A stretch of 47,937 nt of DNA. Source: Alphaproteobacteria bacterium UBA2903. GTDB taxonomy: Bacteria > Pseudomonadota > Alphaproteobacteria > CAAGCB01 > CAG-977. The notes under the pieces were generated by a model. That model was not told the origin of the DNA. It saw only the letters and a program-made list of their open reading frames with translations, and made no database searches. Each line of letters starts with the position of its first letter. Within the stretch, counting starts at the first letter, position 1. This document shows, piece by piece, positions 5,506-11,916 of the stretch. A program made the translations under genes and the position numbers. The stretch is taken from assembly GCA_002349565.1 (NCBI GenBank), contig DEDN01000028.1:1-47937 (forward strand). Reading direction: 5' to 3'.

Positions 5506-8500
5506 ATGAATGAAGAAGTCAATAAACAAGCCGACCCCGAAAAAACGGTTGAAAAATATAATCAGTATGTCGACGCCGCGGGATATTCCCACTTTGTAAC
5601 GCGGGATGAAAATGGACAGATGCTTGCCGATGAAAGCTTTGACAAAGACGGTAACACGCAATCCGCTTCCTATTATAAAAACGGCGTGTTGGACAGCAAA
5701 ACGATTTATAACGAAGACGGTTCCCGCCATTCGTTCTTTTATGAAGACGACGGCTCCGTACGTTCCGAAAAACTCGTCAGCGCCGACGGACGTTCCGTTT
5801 CCTCCATTGCTCACACCGGCGGAATGACAACGACGGAATTGTTGGACGAACAGGGGCGGACGGCTTATACGGTCAGTTATTACAATGACGGCGGCAAGCT
5901 GTATCCGTGGAACGAACATTCGTATGCATACGATGCCGACGGCAAACAGATTGACGACCAAGTGCGTTCTTTCGGAACGGATGGGGAAAAGGGCGGCAAA
6001 ACGTCCGAAGAACTGCTGGCGTCCCTGCAGCATAAAGACGAATGGATGATGCAGACGTTTGCGGATCGCGTTTCCGGTCGTGTAACGGCTGAAGAAGCGC
6101 AAAAAACGGCTGGCGTTGTGAACACGGTTGAGGAAAAGCAGGCGGAACCCGTTCAAGAAGAACGGAAAGCTGAACCTGCGGAAGAAGTGAAGCAAGCCGA
6201 ACCTGAACAACAGGCTGAGCAGGTCGCCGAAGCCGACACGTACGTCAACATGATAACGCCGGCTTCCGAAGAACGGGAGGAACAGCAGGCAGAACAGGTC
6301 GCCGAATCCGACGCGTACGTCAACATGATAACGCCGGCTTCCGAAGAACGGGAGGAACAGCAGGCTGAGCAGGTCGCCGAATCCGACGCGTACGTCAACA
6401 TGATAACGCCGGCTTCTGAAGAACAGGAAGAAAAACAGCCCGACCAAGTTTATGACGAAGACGGCAGACTGAGCGAACAGACGTTGTATAATGGTCTCGG
6501 AAGAGCCTACGGATCGGTTTCATACGTTTATTCGGATGACGGCAGTACGTCGGTGTATACCTATGATATCGACGGGCAACAGACCGGTTTTGACAGTTAT
6601 GACGCGGAAGGACACCGTAAATTCGCTGCTGATTTCAGCAACGGCGTACAGCAAAACTTTGTGCGTTTTGACGATGAAGGTCGTCCGACGAACATTGAAC
6701 TGTACAACGAAGGACAGCCGGCGATTTCAACCTCTATCCAATACGACGGGGATGCGGTTTACAAAGATGTCCGCAGCGCGGACGGTCAGTTGTTGCGTTC
6801 TGAAACGACCCGCGACGGCAGTATGTCCATTGTCGATTATGTGGATCAGAAAGCGCGCACATTTTCTTTTGACACAATAGGGAGCATGGATAGCTTTACG
6901 GATTACGCGATTCAAGACGGCAAGGCGGTTAAAGTCAAAGACGGAAAATCCAATTTTTTGTGGGAAGAGAAGGAAGCCCGTTTCTATGATTCGGACGGCA
7001 GAATAACCGAAGGGTTTATTCGTGACAGCGACGGTGTGGTTACAAGCTATTCTTTCAGCAAAGACGGTTCGTATAAAGAATCCGGTCCGAACGGCGACAA
7101 AACGCATCGCGCCATCCGGTTGTTCGGGAAAAACGTCCACACGCCGCAAATGCCCGAATTTTCGGAAAACACGGCGGATGAAATCCCGCTCGTTGTTGAC
7201 GGGGACAATCATCCTCAATTAAGTGAGCAGGAGCTTGTTTGTTTCCGGCAGGGATATAATGAAATAGACAAGAATAAGAGAACTGTCCGGGATTATGCTG
7301 AACAAGCACTGTGTATAGTTAACGGGTCTTCGCGCATAGAGTTGTTTGCGCAGTCGGTTGACCGGTTAACTGAAATTGACGGGATAAAGCGTGAAGTTCC
7401 CAACAGAGAAGTCCTGATGTCTAATAGGGACACCTTGAAAAACGCTGAGGAGCGTGCCGCTGCTGAAGCTCAAAACAACAACGGAGCCGAACAGTCTTTC
7501 GCCAACACCCAACAAAACTGCGGGGCGGAGCAGACCGCCGCCGATAATCGGGCAAACGATGCCGGCGAACGGACTGTCGAAAGCGTGATTGCCAATACAG
7601 CGCCTGAACAGATCGCTGAAAACAGCAATAATCAATCCGATCGGACGTCGGAAAACGAAGACGAGGAAGTTTACGCCGCCGAAAACGGTAATGAAGATGA
7701 AAAAGCCAAAGGTTTGGGCGAAGACGATCTGATGAAGCAGGGGAAAAACCTGCAGCAATGGATTAACTATTTCGGGATGGAAGGATCGCGCGCGAAACCG
7801 CCCTACGCATCGCCGTTCGAATCCGTCACCGAAACCAGACAGGGCAAGACGGGCGCGGGACTGTTGGATTTGAAAAACGGCAACCGCATCGTCAACAATC
7901 CGAAACGCATCGATTTGATTTTGATGTCCTCCGACGGGAATAGGAAAGAGCCGACCTTTGCGGAGTGCATGACTTTGGTGCGTTTGGGACAGCAGAAAGG
8001 CTGGACATCCATCCGTCTGAAAGGATCGCCCGAATTTCAAAAACAGATGTATCTGGCTTGCCGCGCGTTGGGAATGCCGACAAAGGACTTCGTCCCGACC
8101 GAAGAAATGCTGAAAATGGGCGCGGAAATGGAACACGCCTACAACTGCAAGGAAAACGTCCTGCCGCAAACCAAAGAACAGCAGGACGGCAACGAACCCG
8201 AACGCCGCGTGCCGACTTTGATTGAACGCTGCGACGATTTGGACGACCGTTTTCATTCTTTGGAAAAAATCCGCAACAAACAGCCCGTTCGCCCCAAAAC
8301 CAAAGAAGATCCCTACCCCGATCTGGCGAACTTTGACACGATCCGCAAAGCCGAAGCGCAAGGCATCAAGCCGATTGAAAGCGTTTTGGTCAATCCGCCC
8401 CAAGCGGAGGGCAAAGACGCCGCTTCGTCAAACGTGCTGGCGGAAAACAAAGAAACGGACAAAGCTCTGGCGGGGCTGATGAAAGCCGAAAACCGCCGCA

Positions 8501-9078
8501 AAGCGGAACTGTGCGACGCGGCGCAAAAAGCGCAGCGCGACGAATGGCGCAAACAGCTGACCGTAATCGCCGAAAAAGAAGCCGCGGGAACGGAATTGAC
8601 CAAAGACGACAAACGCGTCAAAACTTTGGCGAACAAATACGGCATCAAAGCCGATATCAGCGAAGAAGCGGAAGAAACGCCGTCCATTCCGCGCAAAGCT
8701 TTTGACGAAAAAATAGCCGAGGGGCTGCGCAAACGCGAAATCGGCACGGAAGCCCGCACCGCTTTGGCGGCGTCCATCGTGCGCCGTCTGGCGGCGGAAC
8801 GGTCGGCTCAGCTGATCGACAACGAAAAAGCCCGCCCCTTAACCGCCAAAGAAATGGTGCAAACGGCGCAAAAAGAGGTCAACGCTTTTATGGCGAACAA
8901 ACCGCCCGTTTCCGAAGTGCTGAAAGAAGCGGGTAAAAACAACGGCGCCGCCAAATCCGCCGAAAAGAAAAATTCGCAGAGATACAGCAAAAAAACAGGG
9001 CGCGATATGCCGCAAGATCAACAATCGTCCCCACAGGCGCAAGCGTTGAAAAAACGTTTGCAAAGCATGGGACGCTAA
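5506..9078 (+). CDS. Large multi-domain protein with beta-repeats and an LPD7-like domain
   Basis: A 1190-residue protein with no signal peptide or membrane segment. Residues about 15-160 and 310-520 consist of aromatic/DG-rich beta-hairpin units such as YDEDGRLSEQTLYN and YDIDGQQTGFDSYDAEG, reminiscent of MORN-variant or YD repeats. Between them (residues 234-308) lie three tandem 25-residue units. A Gln/Asn/Glu-rich linker (about 645-735) leads to a compact region (about 742-880) containing GWTSIRLKGSPEFQ...ACRALGM, which resembles the LPD7 'large polyvalent protein' domain of phage and conjugative-element proteins. The C-terminus is a charged helical tail with LTKDDKR...KYGI (1031-1047). 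aaaagga at 5488-5494 precedes the ATG. The gene 15 bases downstream is a shorter paralog. Function unknown; a role with transferred DNA or as an exported effector is only inference. Confidence 0.8.
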   Translation: MNEEVNKQADPEKTVEKYNQYVDAAGYSHFVTRDENGQMLADESFDKDGNTQSASYYKNGVLDSKTIYNEDGSRHSFFYEDDGSVRSEKLVSADGRSVSSIAHTGGMTTTELLDEQGRTAYTVSYYNDGGKLYPWNEHSYAYDADGKQIDDQVRSFGTDGEKGGKTSEELLASLQHKDEWMMQTFADRVSGRVTAEEAQKTAGVVNTVEEKQAEPVQEERKAEPAEEVKQAEPEQQAEQVAEADTYVNMITPASEEREEQQAEQVAESDAYVNMITPASEEREEQQAEQVAESDAYVNMITPASEEQEEKQPDQVYDEDGRLSEQTLYNGLGRAYGSVSYVYSDDGSTSVYTYDIDGQQTGFDSYDAEGHRKFAADFSNGVQQNFVRFDDEGRPTNIELYNEGQPAISTSIQYDGDAVYKDVRSADGQLLRSETTRDGSMSIVDYVDQKARTFSFDTIGSMDSFTDYAIQDGKAVKVKDGKSNFLWEEKEARFYDSDGRITEGFIRDSDGVVTSYSFSKDGSYKESGPNGDKTHRAIRLFGKNVHTPQMPEFSENTADEIPLVVDGDNHPQLSEQELVCFRQGYNEIDKNKRTVRDYAEQALCIVNGSSRIELFAQSVDRLTEIDGIKREVPNREVLMSNRDTLKNAEERAAAEAQNNNGAEQSFANTQQNCGAEQTAADNRANDAGERTVESVIANTAPEQIAENSNNQSDRTSENEDEEVYAAENGNEDEKAKGLGEDDLMKQGKNLQQWINYFGMEGSRAKPPYASPFESVTETRQGKTGAGLLDLKNGNRIVNNPKRIDLILMSSDGNRKEPTFAECMTLVRLGQQKGWTSIRLKGSPEFQKQMYLACRALGMPTKDFVPTEEMLKMGAEMEHAYNCKENVLPQTKEQQDGNEPERRVPTLIERCDDLDDRFHSLEKIRNKQPVRPKTKEDPYPDLANFDTIRKAEAQGIKPIESVLVNPPQAEGKDAASSNVLAENKETDKALAGLMKAENRRKAELCDAAQKAQRDEWRKQLTVIAEKEAAGTELTKDDKRVKTLANKYGIKADISEEAEETPSIPRKAFDEKIAEGLRKREIGTEARTALAASIVRRLAAERSAQLIDNEKARPLTAKEMVQTAQKEVNAFMANKPPVSEVLKEAGKNNGAAKSAEKKNSQRYSKKTGRDMPQDQQSSPQAQALKKRLQSMGR
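6205..6429 (+). repeat. Three in-frame tandem copies of a 75-bp unit
   Basis: Copies start at 6205, 6280 and 6355. Each encodes 25 residues of the form EQQAEQVAESDAYVNMITP-ASEERE. Copies 2 and 3 are nearly identical and copy 1 differs mainly at AEADT versus AESDA, so the array is recent and may vary in copy number. The unit is acidic and disordered-looking, with one hydrophobic core, YVNMI. Confidence 0.95.
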
Positions 9079-9093
9079 ACGCGGGAGGCGATC

Positions 9094-10419
9094 ATGACGG
9101 AAAAAAATCGGGAACAAACGGGAAAAGACGTCCGCCGCTTGAAAAAAGTGTGGGAAGAACTGCAGCATCGGCAGGAAACCGCCGCGGGCAGAAAAAGCAA
9201 AGCCGCAGGGGCGATTGCTTCCGTGGAATTGGTTGACGACGGACGGGGCGCCCAAACCGTGCTGGTCAAGACCGTCGCAGGCGGAAAAATTACGGACAGC
9301 GGTGAAAAATCCGCCGAATTTTCCGCTATGGCGTCACAACAGACGGCAAACGTTTATATTCCCGATTTGGAAGCGCTGATGGCTAAAGTCCGCGAACACG
9401 GCTTTGACGAAGTAGCTGGAAGCTTGCCGCCGGAAGTCGCAAAAGCTTTGAAAAAAGCTTGCCTCAGCGCAGGCATCGACATGAAAGGGCAGGAAGACAA
9501 ACGCGAAGCCGAAGCCCGTCAAGCCGCCGCCATGGCTGCCGCCAAAAAGCAAGCCGAACATTCCGCGCACGCAAACGACGCATCGAAAAAACAGGAAAAA
9601 TCGCCCGAAGACGAACTGAACGCTTTGATGGCATCCGCCAAACATACCGCCATCAACACGCGGCGCGCTCAAACGGGACTGTACATTACGAAAAACAAGC
9701 TGATCAACGAACAGCGCAAGCGTTGCCGCTGTGAAAAGGAAAAACTGCGCCAGAAGTACAATGCCTTGCAAATCGAAGAATATCGGCAGGAATTGTACGG
9801 CGAAGGCGGCAAAGCCAAAATCATCGAGGAAAAGCTGGCAAACGGGCAGCCTTTAACCAAAGACGAACAGCGGCTGTGGAGCAAAAAGGAACGTTACGGC
9901 ATTACCGAAAGTTCCAAAACGGACAAGCCGACACCCGAACAGAAACGGGCGCGCAATAAAATGTCCGCCCGCGATTACAGCAAAAATCTGTTAAAGCAAT
10001 ACCGCGAAGACATTTCCCGCAAAAACGCGATTTGCAACACCAAAATCGGAGCTTTGGAATGCACCGCCGCCCACGCTTTGATGGATCTGGCTCAAGGCAA
10101 AAAAGTTGATGTCAGCATGGAAGCCGTTGTTGACAAAGCCACGAAAATGATGCCCGCGCGCGAACAATTGACAACATCGCATTTGGCGGACGTTCAAAAA
10201 CGGTTTAAAAAACACAAGGAAAAAATCCGCACAACAACGCTGTTGATTCGCGAAGAACGCAAAAAAGACATCGAACTTAAATTGCAAAAAGCGGCGGAAC
10301 GAATGAAAGATTCTTCTCTGCACAGAGCTTTGACGAATAAAGGGAAACAGCCCGTTCACCGCGAACCGCTGACCCTTGACGCCATCACGCAAGCCAAACA
10401 GCGCGGCATGTCGCGGTAA
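9094..10419 (+). CDS. Shorter paralog of the 5506-9078 protein (LPD7-like)
   Basis: A 441-residue, highly charged, mostly helical protein. Two segments match the upstream gene: HGFDEVAGSLPPEVAKALKK...AGI (from residue 102; compare GWTSIRLKGSPEFQKQ...LGM) and a lysine-rich motif LTKDEQRLWSKKERYGI (254-270; compare LTKDDKRVKTLANKYGI). It lacks the beta repeats. Predicted coiled coils occupy about 130-250 and 290-420. GGGAGG at 9083-9088 precedes the ATG by five bases, and only 15 bases separate it from the upstream gene, so the pair is an operon and probably acts together. No catalytic motif was recognised. It ends four bases from the convergent gene at 10424. Confidence 0.8.
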   Translation: MTEKNREQTGKDVRRLKKVWEELQHRQETAAGRKSKAAGAIASVELVDDGRGAQTVLVKTVAGGKITDSGEKSAEFSAMASQQTANVYIPDLEALMAKVREHGFDEVAGSLPPEVAKALKKACLSAGIDMKGQEDKREAEARQAAAMAAAKKQAEHSAHANDASKKQEKSPEDELNALMASAKHTAINTRRAQTGLYITKNKLINEQRKRCRCEKEKLRQKYNALQIEEYRQELYGEGGKAKIIEEKLANGQPLTKDEQRLWSKKERYGITESSKTDKPTPEQKRARNKMSARDYSKNLLKQYREDISRKNAICNTKIGALECTAAHALMDLAQGKKVDVSMEAVVDKATKMMPAREQLTTSHLADVQKRFKKHKEKIRTTTLLIREERKKDIELKLQKAAERMKDSSLHRALTNKGKQPVHREPLTLDAITQAKQRGMSR

Positions 10420-10423
10420 GCCG

Positions 10424-10837
10424 CTATTCTTTCATCGCCGCGGCAACGGCGTTTGCCGCCCCGTCAAGAGGCGGATTCTCGCGCAGCAGCCGCTTGATCG
10501 TGCTTTCGGGTAATTGCGCTTGAATGCTCAAAGCGTTGACAAATTCGGGCTGAAACTGTCGGTCAAAATTCATCAAAACAAAATGCCGCGCTTCGGTTTG
10601 TTTCAGCGCGTATATCTTTTTTTCTTGCGCCGCGTTTTCGGGAAACAGCGTGATAAAATGGTGATTGTCGGCGTATACTTTATCCAAGACGGGCGGAATC
10701 GCAAACGGAACAGCCAGCCCGACGGTCAGTCCGACCGCCCCGCCGACGACATAGCCGATCGCCCCCGCCGTTGTTTCCACCGCTACAGCCCCCCAGCTTA
10801 CCCAACTGGCGGATTCATCGGTTATTCCCGTGTCCAT
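10424..10837 (-). CDS. Small glycine-rich membrane protein
   Basis: A 137-residue protein starting at the ATG at 10835-10837, which has the Shine-Dalgarno agggggaag (plus-strand 10842-10850); an in-frame TTG at 10909 has none. Residues about 20-50 form one or two glycine-zipper membrane helices (TAGAIGYVVGGAVGLTVGLA). The C-terminal half resembles the end of the lipoprotein at 2092-2835: FVLMNFD...EFVNAL...IKRLLRENP...GAANA against FILKNKD...EYIAAL...VKVLKANP...AAADA. The two may share a family-specific helical domain. Its gene faces the two-gene LPD7-like operon with only four bases between stops. Function unknown. Confidence 0.7.
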   Translation of the reverse strand: MDTGITDESASWVSWGAVAVETTAGAIGYVVGGAVGLTVGLAVPFAIPPVLDKVYADNHHFITLFPENAAQEKKIYALKQTEARHFVLMNFDRQFQPEFVNALSIQAQLPESTIKRLLRENPPLDGAANAVAAAMKE

Positions 10838-11019
10838 AGAGCTTCCCCCTGCGCCTGCCTTTTTCGCAAAACGCAAGTTTGTGGTAGCAAATGCCGCTTG
10901 CAATTTCAAGCAATAACAATTTCACAGAAAAATAGAATTTTTATAACGCAAACACAAATTTAATATGTCCTTTTTATCAAAGGAATCATTTTTGAAGAAA
11001 AAAAACATGAATTTTCCAT

Positions 11020-11907
11020 TTACCCGCCGTCTTCCGCGCCGCCGCCGTCCAAATTGCAATCGCCGATGCCCAATCCCGATTCCAGATTTGTGTTGTGTTC
11101 CAATCCCGACATAATCGTCAGCGCGACCAGATAGTTTTTGTTTTCCAGTTCGGTGATCAAAACGGGGGACGACGACATTCCCAGCGCTTGGTTCTGCAAA
11201 GGCGCTTTGCAAATAAAGTAATCGGGCAGATAGGAAAACGTCGGTATCGCCGATCCGCCCGACATAATGTAATAATGCGCGCCGATAGGCTGGTGGTACA
11301 CGCTTGACCCGTCGTCCTGCAACGGCTGGGGAGCTTTGCCGATAATACCTATATTGCGCGACCCTTTGGACGCTTTGGAAATCGCGTTCAGCGACAGCAT
11401 CCTGTCCGCGCCGTCGTAACGGGGCGGAATTTGACGGAACGTAATGACATAGCGGATCGCCGCCGATTCACACGAAGCGGGTTCGCTTTGCGTGCTTAAA
11501 CAGAACAAATACGACCGCGTATTGTTTTGCGGTTTGTAAGCGAACGGCAAATACTTTTGAATATACGGCGTAAACACGTTCGGCGTATCCGTATCGTCCA
11601 AGCCGCCCGTAATTTTGGCTTCGCCGTCAACAATCTGAACGGTCGCCAGCGGAAAGATGCCGTCCAAAGCGTCGGGCGACAAAATATAGTTCCGCACGGG
11701 GTTCGTCGCGCCCGCCAAATCGGCGGCATAGCCGACTTTTAAGGCGTCTTCGTACCCGTATACCGCGGCGTTGTGGAATTGCACCATGTTCAGCGCCAGC
11801 GATTCGTACACGGGTTCGACAAAAAATTCCTGATCTTTGGACTTTTCGCCCCAAGTGCCGAACATCAGAAAGCCCATCAAGGACGCCAGAATGATCCAGA
11901 AAAACAT
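11020..11907 (-). CDS. Membrane-anchored partner protein of the PilV-like adhesin
   Basis: A 295-residue protein with an N-terminal hydrophobic helix (residues 2-17, MFFWIILASLMGFLMFG) that is either a signal anchor or an uncleaved signal, then a globular extracytoplasmic part and an acidic Gly/Asp tail (GDCNLDGGGAEDGG). It has three cysteines in the exported part. GGAGGG (plus-strand 11911-11916) overlaps the stop codon of the upstream gene and lies three bases before the ATG, so it is translationally coupled to the 974-residue prepilin-like gene. It lacks a prepilin cleavage site. No family was recognised; by position it is probably a minor pilus or adhesin component, which is inference. 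Confidence 0.75.
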   Translation of the reverse strand: MFFWIILASLMGFLMFGTWGEKSKDQEFFVEPVYESLALNMVQFHNAAVYGYEDALKVGYAADLAGATNPVRNYILSPDALDGIFPLATVQIVDGEAKITGGLDDTDTPNVFTPYIQKYLPFAYKPQNNTRSYLFCLSTQSEPASCESAAIRYVITFRQIPPRYDGADRMLSLNAISKASKGSRNIGIIGKAPQPLQDDGSSVYHQPIGAHYYIMSGGSAIPTFSYLPDYFICKAPLQNQALGMSSSPVLITELENKNYLVALTIMSGLEHNTNLESGLGIGDCNLDGGGAEDGG

Positions 11908-11916
11908 GCGCCCTCC

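Noticed and set aside
6205..6429. A CRISPR-like array
   Set aside because: The 75-bp units are contiguous, in frame and lack unique spacers; they are a protein-coding tandem repeat.
7366..8403. A 345-codon minus-strand frame inside the 1190-residue gene
   Set aside because: The plus-strand frame has domain structure and shares motifs with its neighbour; the minus-strand product has none.
10838..10909. A TTG start at 10909 for the small membrane protein
   Set aside because: There is no Shine-Dalgarno before it, whereas the ATG at 10837 has a strong one.
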